From: JBDHDH01 sp039591615
GTDB lineage: Bacteria > Gemmatimonadota > Gemmatimonadetes > Gemmatimonadales > GWC2-71-9
Direction of reading: 5' to 3'
Length of the DNA stretch: 27,373 bases
Assembly: GCA_039591615.1 (NCBI GenBank)
Contig: JBDHDH010000044.1
Coordinates: forward strand, 1 to 27,373
In this document: positions 1-7,914 of the stretch, piece by piece
How the letters are laid out: each line of letters begins with the position of its first letter
Position numbering within the stretch: position 1 is the stretch's first letter
Made by a program: the position numbers and the translations under genes
Notes under the pieces: model-generated
Seen by the model: the letters and a program-made list of their open reading frames with translations, nothing else
Databases searched by the model: none
What the model was told of the DNA's origin: nothing

Positions 1-186
1 GACCCGAGCAAGCGGGTAAGCAGCGATGCGGTCGAGGAGGCGGGACGTTTTCGTGACTCTTGGTTCCATCAGGCCTCGGCTAGAACAAGCAGCGCCAGCA
101 ATGTGCGGATCGTCAACAAGCGTGGCAAGCACAAGCGTGGCTCGGGTCGCGGGTCCGAGAGACTACCGCCTTACTCTGAGGTCTAG
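1..186 (+). CDS. C-terminal fragment of an unrecognised protein
   Basis: Frame 1 is open from the window edge to a TAG at 184-186, giving 61 residues; the other two forward frames close within the first 60 bases. The fragment is hydrophilic and ends in a basic stretch (NKRGKHKRGSGRG) followed by SERLPPYSEV. I recognise no family. It may be the tail of a gene that begins upstream of the window. It is short enough that chance openness in GC-rich DNA cannot be excluded. Confidence 0.35.
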   Translation, partial: DPSKRVSSDAVEEAGRFRDSWFHQASARTSSASNVRIVNKRGKHKRGSGRGSERLPPYSEV

Positions 187-219
187 AGAAGCACCGGCCG
201 GGGGGCTTGTGTCTGCTGA

Positions 220-264
220 GTTTCGGTTTATATTCGGTTATCATGACCGAAAATAACCCGAAAC
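220..264. promoter_or_regulatory. Inverted pair of SOS-like operator motifs
   Basis: The plus strand at 220-238 reads GTTTCGGTTTATATTCGGT. The minus strand read from 264 gives GTTTCGGGTTATTTTCGGT, so the same motif occurs twice in opposite orientation around a centre near 242. Each copy holds two TTCGG blocks 11 bp apart, about one helical turn. A third copy lies before imuB at 2675-2693. The 11-bp direct-repeat layout recalls the alphaproteobacterial LexA box GTTC-N7-GTTC, but the bases differ. The pair overlaps the start codon of the small zinc-ribbon gene at 243, so a bound protein would block its expression. Assignment to LexA is inference. Confidence 0.5.
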
Positions 265-440
265 TGGCGCCCACTCGATACCACGGCCCGCCCGAGCTCC
301 CCACCTGCCAAGGTGCTGGAACCACGAGCGGTCGAGAAAGCGAGGTCTGGGAGTGCGCGTGTCCTGACTGTGGGGGGCTCGTGCACCCGGCGTGTGGCTG
401 CTTCGTCTGCTGCGACTGTGGATGGGGCCGCTGCGGATAG
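243..440 (+). CDS. Small zinc-ribbon protein
   Basis: A 65-residue frame starts at ATG 243 and stops at 438-440, 23 bases before the radical SAM start. The C-terminal half is cysteine-rich: CACPDCGG followed by CGCFVCCDCGWGRCG. This resembles the treble-cysteine zinc ribbon at the C-terminus of many B12-dependent ribonucleotide reductases and other small stand-alone ribbons. The N-terminal half is hydrophilic and unremarkable. Third codon positions are mostly G or C, like the neighbouring genes. Its position under the inverted SOS-like motif and just before the SPL-like gene suggests co-transcription and a damage-related or metal-binding accessory role; this is inference. An alternative start at TTG 207 in the same frame would place the motif inside the gene and is less likely. 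Confidence 0.5.
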   Translation: MTENNPKLAPTRYHGPPELPTCQGAGTTSGRESEVWECACPDCGGLVHPACGCFVCCDCGWGRCG

Positions 441-463
441 GGACAGCGCGAGATACGGATCGC

Positions 464-1513
464 ATGGGCCGGCAGGCAGACCTTTTCGTCTCTCGAACCA
501 CACCACGATTGGCGGCCCAGCCACTCCGCGTGCTCGCCGTGCGGCAGCGGGGAGTGGAGTTCGTAGAGCATGCAGCGAAGTCCATCATCAATGCGCCGGA
601 ATCCACGGGGATGGGGTTCTGGTCGATCAACCCCTACGTGGGCTGCGAGCTGGGCTGCAGCTACTGCTACGCCCGTTTCGCGCACTACTACCTAATGGGT
701 CGTCGAGCTGAGAACCATGCAGGACCCGTCAGGGGCAGCGGTGAACCCTTCGAGCAGCGCATCTTCGTCAAGCAAAAGGCTCATGTCCTCGAGGCGCTGG
801 AGCGCGATCTGGCCAAGGTCCGCAGGAGAGGACGAGGGGGAATCCTACAGAACCTGGTCATCGGAACCGCAACCGACCCGTACCAACCTGCAGAACGCCA
901 GTATCTCGTCACGCGGGCGGTTCTCCAGCGCCTCCGCTCCGAGCGCGCCTTGCACATCGGCGTGATCACGAAAAGCCCTTTGGTGTGTCGGGATCTCGAC
1001 GTCTTCACGGATCTCACTCGCTTCCACCGAGTGAGCATCTATGTCTCGCTCATGAGTGTCGACGTCCGGCTGATCAAGTTGTTCGAGACACGTTCTCCGA
1101 TGCCTCATGCAAGGCTCCGAGCACTCAGGAGGCTCACGCACGCGAGGCTACGTGCTGGGCTCCTGGTGGCGCCGGTTCTCCCGGGCGTCACGGACACGGC
1201 AGCGCAGGTTGCTGCGCTCATGGCGGCAGGCCGGGACGCCGGGGCCCGCTTCGTGTATCCGAGTGTCCTCCGGATGTATGCCGACGCGCGTCAACGGTTC
1301 CTTCCTCTCGTCCAGCGACATTTCCCCGACCTCGCCAATCGCTACGCGGCGGCGTACGGAAAGAGACGTGACGCACCGAACGCCTACGTCGACGCTTTGC
1401 GCGAGCGATTTCGCCGGATTGCGCGGCGGTTCGACATTCCAGAAACCGACGGGGACCGTGAGCAGCCTCGGGAAGTGCCGGCGTCATCGGGAAGGCAGTT
1501 GAGTCTGTGGTAA
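464..1513 (+). CDS. SPL-like radical SAM protein (PA0069/Rv2578c type)
   Basis: From ATG 464 the protein is about 349 residues. The radical SAM cluster motif CELGCSYCYARF lies near residues 61-72, with cysteines spaced C-x3-C-x2-C to bind a 4Fe-4S cluster and S-adenosylmethionine. The preceding WSINPYVGCELGC and the later NLVIGTATDPYQPAE are typical of the PA0069/Rv2578c group related to spore photoproduct lyase. The family is thought to act in DNA repair or nucleic acid modification, but its substrate is not established. The open frame extends upstream to 392, but that part overlaps the zinc-ribbon gene and has no family resemblance, so 464 is preferred. The gene ends 152 bases before the convergent DUF72 gene. 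Confidence 0.85.
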   Translation: MGRQADLFVSRTTPRLAAQPLRVLAVRQRGVEFVEHAAKSIINAPESTGMGFWSINPYVGCELGCSYCYARFAHYYLMGRRAENHAGPVRGSGEPFEQRIFVKQKAHVLEALERDLAKVRRRGRGGILQNLVIGTATDPYQPAERQYLVTRAVLQRLRSERALHIGVITKSPLVCRDLDVFTDLTRFHRVSIYVSLMSVDVRLIKLFETRSPMPHARLRALRRLTHARLRAGLLVAPVLPGVTDTAAQVAALMAAGRDAGARFVYPSVLRMYADARQRFLPLVQRHFPDLANRYAAAYGKRRDAPNAYVDALRERFRRIARRFDIPETDGDREQPREVPASSGRQLSLW

Positions 1514-1638
1514 GCAGCCCCTTGAATTGGCTGAGCGCACGAGGAGCGGGCTCGAGGGTGGGGAGGGAGAATGGACGAGCAGGCCACTCGCAGGCCGAAG
1601 TAGCCAGGTTTGTCTCAAGGTCACGCCAGTCCGCTCTG

Positions 1639-1655
1639 GGATCCCTCGGGGATCC
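1639..1655. terminator. Short hairpin between convergent genes
   Basis: GGATCCC (1639-1645), loop TCG, then GGGATCC (1649-1655) forms a 7-bp perfect stem in the gap between the convergent radical SAM and DUF72 genes. It lies just past the DUF72 stop codon. No U-tract follows on either strand, so a terminator role is only a guess from position. Confidence 0.25.
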
Positions 1656-1665
1656 ACCCGGCCTG

Positions 1666-2559
1666 TCAGATCCCCAACTCCAGCTCCCCGTGTGCCCCGA
1701 TGGCCCGTATTCCCAGCGGCTCGAGGACATGTGCGTACGTATGCGCGAGTTCGGGCGGAACCTCGACATCGTCTGCGCCGTAGAGCTTCTTGAGCATCGA
1801 CGCATTGGCCGGAGCCTGACCTCGATAGTGATTGTTCGTGACGACGTAGGTCTCGTGAGCGCGCTCGGCGACGCGGTGGATCAAGTCCAGCCAGGCCCGA
1901 AGCTCTTCGGCCGTATAGAGGTAGTCGTAACGCTCGTGTGACTCCACGTTTTCCCTAAACCAGTTTTCGTAATTGCGTCCGTGCAGCCGAACGTAACCGA
2001 CGGGGGAGGTGACTATTGCGTCCGGTTTGATGGAGTCTCGAAAGAGAGGCTGATCGATGTTGACCGCCCCAACCTCCTGCTCGCCAAGCCAGCGATAGAA
2101 GTCCGGCACGTTCCAAGAGCTATGTCGCACCTCGATGGCCATGGGAAAGTCACTGAAGGCTGCCGTCAGGTCTCCCAACCACTCCTCGGACTCAGGGGAG
2201 CGCTTGAATGACCAGGGGAACTGCGCCAGCACGCACCCCAGGCGACCCTGCTCCGCCAGGGGATCCATCCCCTCCTTCACCTGATCGACATCATGTGATT
2301 CCCAGGCCTCGCCGCGCTCGTGGGTGAAGCGCTGCCACAGCTTGGCGGTGAACTTGAAGTTGCGATTGTGACTCACGCGCCGAGCCCAGCTGCGACCGGC
2401 GTTGGACGAGGCAGGGCGGTAGAAGGTCGAGTTGACCTCGATGGTGTCGTAGTAGCAGGCGAGGTAGGTGAGGGGGTCGAATCCTTTGGGCTTGGTGACC
2501 GGATAGACAGGGCCATTCCAGTCCTCGTAGCTCCATCCCGCAACTCCGAAGCGGATCAT
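1666..2559 (-). CDS. DUF72 (YecE-like) TIM-barrel protein
   Basis: The 297-residue protein begins MIRFGVAGWSYEDWNGPVYP, the hallmark N-terminus of the DUF72/YecE family. Further family features are YYDTIEVNSTFYRP near residues 37-50, FKFTAKLWQRFTHER, LGCVLAQFPWSFK, AIEVRHSSW and YVRLHGRN. The length matches the family. DUF72 proteins form a TIM barrel of unknown activity and often sit near DNA repair or radical SAM genes. Here the gene is convergent with the SPL-like gene and divergent from imuB, whose SOS-like motif lies about 115 bases upstream of this start. I see no copy of that motif pointing toward this gene. Confidence 0.9.
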   Translation of the reverse strand: MIRFGVAGWSYEDWNGPVYPVTKPKGFDPLTYLACYYDTIEVNSTFYRPASSNAGRSWARRVSHNRNFKFTAKLWQRFTHERGEAWESHDVDQVKEGMDPLAEQGRLGCVLAQFPWSFKRSPESEEWLGDLTAAFSDFPMAIEVRHSSWNVPDFYRWLGEQEVGAVNIDQPLFRDSIKPDAIVTSPVGYVRLHGRNYENWFRENVESHERYDYLYTAEELRAWLDLIHRVAERAHETYVVTNNHYRGQAPANASMLKKLYGADDVEVPPELAHTYAHVLEPLGIRAIGAHGELELGI

Positions 2560-2674
2560 GAATTGACGTTAGCCAGCATTTGGCATGCGTGCAATTGGCA
2601 ACGGGGCAGTAGTGTGCAATCGTAGCATTATCAACGACTTATAGGGTTTACGACACCAACTTGCGCCCTGCGGA

Positions 2675-2693
2675 GTTTCGGTGTATATTCGGG
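2675..2693 (+). promoter_or_regulatory. SOS-like operator motif before imuB
   Basis: GTTTCGGTGTATATTCGGG here matches the copy at 220-238 at nearly every position, including both TTCGG blocks and the central TATA. The flank is also similar (GGAGTTTCGG here, TGAGTTTCGG there). It lies 24 bases before ATG 2718. Two near-identical copies in front of two DNA-damage-type genes in an otherwise unique window argue for a shared operator. The central TATATT could also serve as part of a -10 element. The binding protein is not shown by the sequence. Confidence 0.5.
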
Positions 2694-2717
2694 TCCGTTT
2701 GCCGGGGTTTCTTCGGT

Positions 2718-4292
2718 ATGGCGATTATGAACCATTCAGCCCTTGCTTCTCAACCAACTCTCGGTTCGCAACGACGTGACTCAACCGGGCGTCGGGGCGC
2801 CAATGCATCCGCTTGCCGATGGAGTGGGAGGCAGGGAGCGGGGGGCGGCGGTACCATTGTTCCGTTGTTTCGTCCTTCCGTCTGGCGGGGCGGTTGCGGG
2901 GAACTCACCAGCGATCTCGCCGTGTGCGTATGGATTCCGTCGTTCGCCCTGCGCGCCGAAGAATTCCGCCGCGACGAGCTAGCCCGCAAACCCACTGCGC
3001 TCCTCGCACCCGAAGACACTCGGCGGGTGTGGCAGGTTTCTCCGCTGGCCAGGCGGCATGGCGTCAGGACCGGTATGACCGTGAGTCAGGCTATTGGGCT
3101 TTGTCCATTTCTCGCGCTGTGCGAGCCCGATCCCGTGTATTACGACGAGCAGTTCGCCCGACTTCTGTTGGCATTGACCAACGTGAGCCCGATCATCGAG
3201 CCGGTGGAGCTGGGCAAGGTGTTCGTGGGCGTGGATGGGCTGGACCGGTTGTTCGGGGGGGCGGAGAAACAGCTGATCGCGATTTGTGAAGCGATTCATC
3301 GGTCTGGTAGCAAGGGCATCGGGGGTTCGGACGATCCGCCGAGGAACAGGGAGCGGCGGTGGTACCGCCGTCACGACCGCTCTGCCGTCGCGGGGGAAGG
3401 TAGGGGTGGGAGAGCTGCTACTGGGAGGTTGGGCGGAGGTGGAGGAACCGCCGCAGATTGGTGGGGCGAGGGGGGTTGGGTTGCCGTGGCGCGGTTGGGT
3501 TGGGCACGAGGCAAGTTCGTTGCTTGGGTTGCGGCTGCGAAAGCAAAATCCAGCGAGTGGGTGATCGTTCCCGATGGACAACGGACGTCATTTCTCGCAA
3601 CGCAGTCGGTCGCTGCACTTCCCATCGAGGCTGACACGCATCACCGCCTCTGGCAGCTCGGCATCAAGACATTGGGTAATGTCGCGAAGTTGCCCGAGGA
3701 GGCACTGGTCTCACAGTTCGGCAGCGAGGGTCGTCGGGCCTGGCTGCTCGCATCGGGAATCACGGACGATCCCGTCGTCGGACGACCGCGACCGGAGCCG
3801 ATCGTTGCCGCTCTCGATTATCTCACACCAGTGGCCGACCGTGGCATGCTGGCACACGCGGTGGGGCTTTTGATCGATCGAGCCCTCGAGCATCCTCGAC
3901 GCACCGGTTGGCGCGTTCACACGGCGCGCGTCCAAGCCACCCTCGAGAATGGCGCCTCCTGGATGGTGGAGGCAACGCTGAAGGATCCCTCTGCAGATCG
4001 AGAGCGGATCGCCGCACCGCTCAGGGCACGTCTCGAGACATCTCCGCCTGTCGGTGCAGTGGATCATCTCGCCGTGGAGTTCACCGAGTTCGCGCGAGGC
4101 ACAGATGAGCTTCAGCTCTTCGCACGAGATGCACAGAGCAGCGCCCGCGCCGGGCGGCGGTGTGCGCTCCGTGCCGCCGCCAACGAGATCAAAACCCGAC
4201 TCAAGCGCTCCCTGCTATACCATGTCGTCGAGGTACACCCATGGTCCCGCATTCCCGAGCGTCGCTACGCGTTGATCGACTTCGAGCCCTGA
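2718..4292 (+). CDS. imuB: ImuB-type inactive Y-family polymerase
   Basis: The conserved domain begins near LAVCVWIPSFALRAEEF (about base 2913) and runs through a palm/finger region, the LDRLFGG segment, a helix-hairpin-helix-like stretch (LGIKTLGNVAKLPEEALVSQFG) and a little-finger-like C-terminus. The acidic catalytic residues of DinB are missing: motif I reads VCVWIP and the SxDE position reads PVEL. This is typical of ImuB, which links DnaE2 to the beta clamp in error-prone repair. The start is uncertain. ATG 2718 is the first start after the SOS-like motif, but residues up to about base 2910 look non-conserved and have poor codon bias; GTG 2922 would begin right at the domain. An in-frame low-complexity insert occupies 3309-3482. 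The gene precedes a small linker gene and dnaE2. Confidence 0.85.
   Translation: MAIMNHSALASQPTLGSQRRDSTGRRGANASACRWSGRQGAGGGGTIVPLFRPSVWRGGCGELTSDLAVCVWIPSFALRAEEFRRDELARKPTALLAPEDTRRVWQVSPLARRHGVRTGMTVSQAIGLCPFLALCEPDPVYYDEQFARLLLALTNVSPIIEPVELGKVFVGVDGLDRLFGGAEKQLIAICEAIHRSGSKGIGGSDDPPRNRERRWYRRHDRSAVAGEGRGGRAATGRLGGGGGTAADWWGEGGWVAVARLGWARGKFVAWVAAAKAKSSEWVIVPDGQRTSFLATQSVAALPIEADTHHRLWQLGIKTLGNVAKLPEEALVSQFGSEGRRAWLLASGITDDPVVGRPRPEPIVAALDYLTPVADRGMLAHAVGLLIDRALEHPRRTGWRVHTARVQATLENGASWMVEATLKDPSADRERIAAPLRARLETSPPVGAVDHLAVEFTEFARGTDELQLFARDAQSSARAGRRCALRAAANEIKTRLKRSLLYHVVEVHPWSRIPERRYALIDFEP
2832..2855 (+). repeat. G-rich repeat related to the imuB insert
   Basis: CAGGGAGCGG at 2832-2841 is followed 8 bases later by GGTACC at 2850-2855. 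The same 10-mer occurs at 3347-3356, with GGTACC 4 bases later at 3361-3366. The flanks contain further G-runs. This copy lies in the non-conserved N-terminal part of the imuB frame. A degenerate REP-like element is a reasonable guess; two copies are too few to prove a family. Confidence 0.3.
3309..3482 (+). repeat. In-frame G-rich palindromic insert in imuB
   Basis: In ImuB proteins the segment after LDRLFGG and one helix normally passes directly into the RLGWARGKFVAWVAA-like strand-helix. Here about 58 residues rich in Gly, Arg and Trp intervene. The DNA contains a 7-bp hairpin, CGGCGGT-GGT-ACCGCCG (3354-3370), many G-runs on the coding strand, and the 10-mer CAGGGAGCGG also found at 2832. 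The reading frame is kept. This looks like a palindromic element that entered a surface loop. A lineage-specific low-complexity loop is the alternative. Confidence 0.45.
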
Positions 4293-4561
4293 ACCTCCCA
4301 TTGCGAGTGGAGGTGGAGCTAGACAAGCAGGGCTTGCCGCAGGTGGTGAGACAACGATCTGAAGAAAGCGGGAGCACCTCACCACCCACCGGGGGGTGGG
4401 GACGAAGGGTGGAAGAGGTCTTAGAAATCTGGCGCGTCGATGATGAGTGGTGGCGTCGTCCCATCACGCGGCGCTACGTGGAGGTCCTATTGGAGGGAGG
4501 AGGGCATGTGGTGTTGTTCGAGGATTTGGTGACCCGCGAGTGGTTTCTGCAGAAGCCGTAA
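4241..4561 (+). CDS. Small DnaE2-associated protein (DUF6504-like)
   Basis: The recognisable part reads LRVEVELDKQGLPQVV, then RRVEEVLEIWRVDDEWWRR, then RYVEVLLEGGGHVVLFED and WFLQKP. This matches the small beta-rich protein often encoded between imuB and dnaE2 in Actinobacteria, Deinococcus and Chloroflexi (DUF6504 or similar). Its role is unknown; gene order implies a part in the mutagenesis complex. ATG 4241 overlaps imuB by 52 bases; TTG 4301 or GTG 4307 would fit the conserved start better and leave a short gap. A segment of about 13 residues (SEESGSTSPPTGG) between the two conserved parts contains a DNA palindrome, CCCACC-GGGG-GGTGGG (4385-4400). dnaE2 starts 41 bases downstream. Confidence 0.65.
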   Translation: MVPHSRASLRVDRLRALNLPLRVEVELDKQGLPQVVRQRSEESGSTSPPTGGWGRRVEEVLEIWRVDDEWWRRPITRRYVEVLLEGGGHVVLFEDLVTREWFLQKP

Positions 4562-4602
4562 CGACCCGAGGCAGAAGGCCAGCCCTCACCTCCTCACCGC
4601 TC

Positions 4603-7600
4603 ATGTATATCGAACTCCACTGTCATTCTGCATTCTCCTTCTTAGACGGTGCCTCGCTCCCCGAGCAACTAATCCTCCAGGCCCAGGAGCTGGGGTATCC
4701 CGCGCTTGCCCTCACCGATCACAACGGTCTCTACGGCTCGATGGTCTTCGCGCAGGCGGCGAAGCATTTGGGAATGCAAGCCATCACCGGAGCGGAGATC
4801 ACCCTCCTCGACGGGCCTCACGTGACACTCCTTGCCGAAACGCCCACGGGCTATGCCAACCTGTGTCGCTTACTCACCGAGGCACATCTCGGACGCGAGG
4901 ATCGGCGTGATCCACGGCTCGATTTTGCCTCGTTGGAGGAGCGTCACGACGGATTGATCATCCTCTCGGGGTGTCGCGATGGGCTGTTGTCCCGAGCTCT
5001 AGCGCAGCAAGGCTACTCGGCAGCCAGGCGACTGGCTGAGTACTGCCGAGCCGTGTTTGGGAAGGAACGGTTCTTTGTCGAACTGCAGCGCAATGCGGTA
5101 CGTGGTGATCGCGCCCGTACCCGAGCGTTGTGCGACATCGCGCACTCCGTGGGGCTCTCCGTCGTCGCGACGGGCGACGTGCACTATCACCGACGCGACA
5201 GGCATCGATTGCACGATGCCCTCGTCGCCATTCGTCACCGCGCGTCCCTCGATGCCTCGCACGACGTCCGGCGTTCGAACAGCGAATTCTCTCTACGGCC
5301 CCCCGAAGAGGTGGTCGCACTGTTCCGCGACCGACCCGATGCCATTGCCAATACCCTCGAACTCGCACGGCGGTGTACGGCCTTCGATCTCACCAAGGAT
5401 CTCGGCTACACGTTCCCCGATTTTCGCCATGCAAACGGTCAGTCTCCTCCGCGGGCCTTGGGCGAGCTCTGTCGCGCGAAGCTCGATGAGTACTACCCAC
5501 CGACCTCACCGGATCGCGCCGACGCCGAGACCCGGTTGGCTGAGGAGCTCCACCTGATCGCTCACCATCAGCTCTGTGGGTTCTTCCTGGTATACCACGA
5601 TCTCTTCGATCTCGCCCGGGAAGTGGCAGCTGATGTGCGGAAGGGTACCCGACGGGCACTCGGCAACATGCTTCCCGGACGCGGGCGTGGATCATCGGTC
5701 TCATCCATTGTCTGTTATCTCCTCGGCCTGTCGCACATCGATCCGGTAAAGAACCGGCTCTTCCTCGGGCGGTTCCTCAACGAGACCCTCGCATCTGTCC
5801 CCGATATCGATCTTGATTTTTCCCGCGAGATCCGAGAAGAGTTGATCCGGCGTGTCTATCAGCGGTACGGGGACGAGCATGTTGGACTCGTCTGCACGTT
5901 CCCCACCTATCGTCTCCGATCAGCTGTGCGAGAGCTCGGCAAGGCGCTGGATCTTCCACCCGGCGAGACCGAGCAAGTCGCTCGGCTCGCCAGTCGCTAC
6001 TCTGCGAGCGGGTTGCAGGAAGAGCTGGAGCAGCTTCCCGGATTCGCCAGTCGAGTCAACGCTCCTCTCTGGCGAGAGCTCTGTGAGTTGGCGGAGGAGA
6101 TCGCCGGACTCCCGCGGCACATCTCGCAGCATGTCGGCGGCATGATCATCTCCAGCCGTCCCATCGTGGAGATTGTGCCGCTCGAGCGGTCCGCCATGCC
6201 CGACCGTGTGCTCTGCCAGTGGGACAAGGATTCCTGTGACGACGCGCGGTTTGTCAAAATCGACTTTCTCGCCCTCGGTATGCTATCGCTGGTCGAGGAG
6301 TGCGTCGAGCTGGTTGCGCGCAAAGAAGGGAAGCCACTCAACCTCAGCCGCATCGACTTCGACGACGAAGCGGTTTACGACCAGATCTGTTCCGGCGACA
6401 CGGTTGGACTCTTTCAGATCGAGAGCCGTGCCCAGATCCAGATGATCCGTCGTACCCGACCACGGAATCTCGACGATCTCGCCATCGAAGTCGCTATCGT
6501 CCGTCCCGGCCCGATCGTCGGGGGTGCAGTCAATCCATATGTCCGGCGACGGGAGGAGCAGCGTAAGGCTCGCGAGCGGGGGTTCCCCTACGACCCACCT
6601 GTCGAACACCCGCTTCTCAGGGACGCGCTGTCAGAAACGTTGGGTGTCATCATCTACCAAGACCAGGTACTCCAGGTCTGTCAGGCGCTGGCGGGATTCG
6701 CCGCCGGGCAGGCCGAAGCCCTACGCCGCGCCATGAGCCGGCGGCGTTCGCGGGAACTGATGGAGACCTTCTGGGAAGATTTTGGTAATGGGGCCGCAGC
6801 TCGAGGTGTCTCGGAGGCCACCGCGCGCCGGGTGTTCGAACAAGTCGTTGCCTTCTCGGAGTTCGGCTTCCCCAAGTCGCATGCTGCCGCCTTCGGGCTC
6901 CTAGCCTACCAGTCTGCCTGGCTCCGTCACTACCACACACTGGAATACTACTGTGCACTGTTCAACAATCAGCCGATGGGCTTCTACTCCCTCGATGCGC
7001 TGTGCCGGGATGCTGCACGTCATCATGTGGACATTCGGCTTCCAGACATCAATGCCAGCGACGTCTACTGCACCCTCGAAGTCGATGCTGTTCGGGTCGG
7101 GCTCGGGTTCATTCGAAGCTGGGGCCTCGACGTCACCGAGGATGTGGTGTTGGAACGAGAGCGCAACGGTCCGTTTCGGAGCCTAAGCGACTTCGTCCGG
7201 CGAGCCCCACCCAAGTTGTCGCGCGATGCCATCGACAACCTCGTGTGGGTAGGTGGCTGCGACAGTTTCGGTCTCACCAGGCGGGAGCTCCTCTGGCAGG
7301 CAGGGCTATGGCTCCCTCCCAAGACCCAACCACCGGATCGCGGCCGAGTCCGCCGTCAGTTGGAGCTGCCGCTCAACCATCCTCATGAAGGTCTTCATTT
7401 CCCAAACGTCGCACAGGACGAGCAGCTGCTCGCGGAATACGAGGTCCTCGGATTCGCGGCGAGTGGTCATCCGCTCACGCTCTTGAGAGACGTTATGCCA
7501 GCTAGCGTCGTCCGCAGCGACCGACTGGACCGGTTGCCGCACGACGCACCGGTAGAGGTCGCCGGACTGGTGGTCGCCCGGCAACGGCCGCACACCGCTC

Positions 7601-7914
7601 GAGGTTTCACGTTCATCCTCATGGAAGACGAGGCTGGTATGATGAATGCTATCGTTCGGCCGAAGGTTTTCGAACGAGATCGAACAGCTATCCGGGGTGA
7701 GCCGTTTCTGTGGATCATTGGCAAGCTCGCTCGGGATGACGGCACAGTGAACATCATCGCAGAAGAGGTGCGGGCGTTGAGACTACAGCGGAAGAGTGGA
7801 AAAGCAGAACGACGGAAAGTCATCACTAACACCTCAGCTCACGCTGCTCACTCGCCGTATGCCTTCCTCAAACGTCTCCGGCGAACCCCGCCAGGATCGA
7901 AGGACTGGGGTTAG
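4603..7914 (+). CDS. dnaE2: Error-prone DNA polymerase III alpha subunit DnaE2
   Basis: The start ATG 4603 gives MYIELHCHSAFSFLDGAS, the standard N-terminus of the PHP domain, and a protein of 1103 residues, normal for DnaE2. PHP motifs include HCH at residues 6-8 and TDHNGLYG at 38-45. The polymerase triad is visible as PDIDLDF (Asp401, Asp403) and KIDFLALG (Asp554), matching the spacing of E. coli DnaE. A helix-hairpin-helix region (LSDFVRRAPPKLSRDAIDNLV) and a C-terminal OB fold (VEVAGLVVARQRPHTARGF) follow. DnaE2 carries out translesion synthesis with ImuB after DNA damage. The frame is open further upstream to 4447, but that part overlaps the linker gene. Expression is probably from the imuB promoter with its SOS-like motif. 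Confidence 0.93.
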   Translation: MYIELHCHSAFSFLDGASLPEQLILQAQELGYPALALTDHNGLYGSMVFAQAAKHLGMQAITGAEITLLDGPHVTLLAETPTGYANLCRLLTEAHLGREDRRDPRLDFASLEERHDGLIILSGCRDGLLSRALAQQGYSAARRLAEYCRAVFGKERFFVELQRNAVRGDRARTRALCDIAHSVGLSVVATGDVHYHRRDRHRLHDALVAIRHRASLDASHDVRRSNSEFSLRPPEEVVALFRDRPDAIANTLELARRCTAFDLTKDLGYTFPDFRHANGQSPPRALGELCRAKLDEYYPPTSPDRADAETRLAEELHLIAHHQLCGFFLVYHDLFDLAREVAADVRKGTRRALGNMLPGRGRGSSVSSIVCYLLGLSHIDPVKNRLFLGRFLNETLASVPDIDLDFSREIREELIRRVYQRYGDEHVGLVCTFPTYRLRSAVRELGKALDLPPGETEQVARLASRYSASGLQEELEQLPGFASRVNAPLWRELCELAEEIAGLPRHISQHVGGMIISSRPIVEIVPLERSAMPDRVLCQWDKDSCDDARFVKIDFLALGMLSLVEECVELVARKEGKPLNLSRIDFDDEAVYDQICSGDTVGLFQIESRAQIQMIRRTRPRNLDDLAIEVAIVRPGPIVGGAVNPYVRRREEQRKARERGFPYDPPVEHPLLRDALSETLGVIIYQDQVLQVCQALAGFAAGQAEALRRAMSRRRSRELMETFWEDFGNGAAARGVSEATARRVFEQVVAFSEFGFPKSHAAAFGLLAYQSAWLRHYHTLEYYCALFNNQPMGFYSLDALCRDAARHHVDIRLPDINASDVYCTLEVDAVRVGLGFIRSWGLDVTEDVVLERERNGPFRSLSDFVRRAPPKLSRDAIDNLVWVGGCDSFGLTRRELLWQAGLWLPPKTQPPDRGRVRRQLELPLNHPHEGLHFPNVAQDEQLLAEYEVLGFAASGHPLTLLRDVMPASVVRSDRLDRLPHDAPVEVAGLVVARQRPHTARGFTFILMEDEAGMMNAIVRPKVFERDRTAIRGEPFLWIIGKLARDDGTVNIIAEEVRALRLQRKSGKAERRKVITNTSAHAAHSPYAFLKRLRRTPPGSKDWG

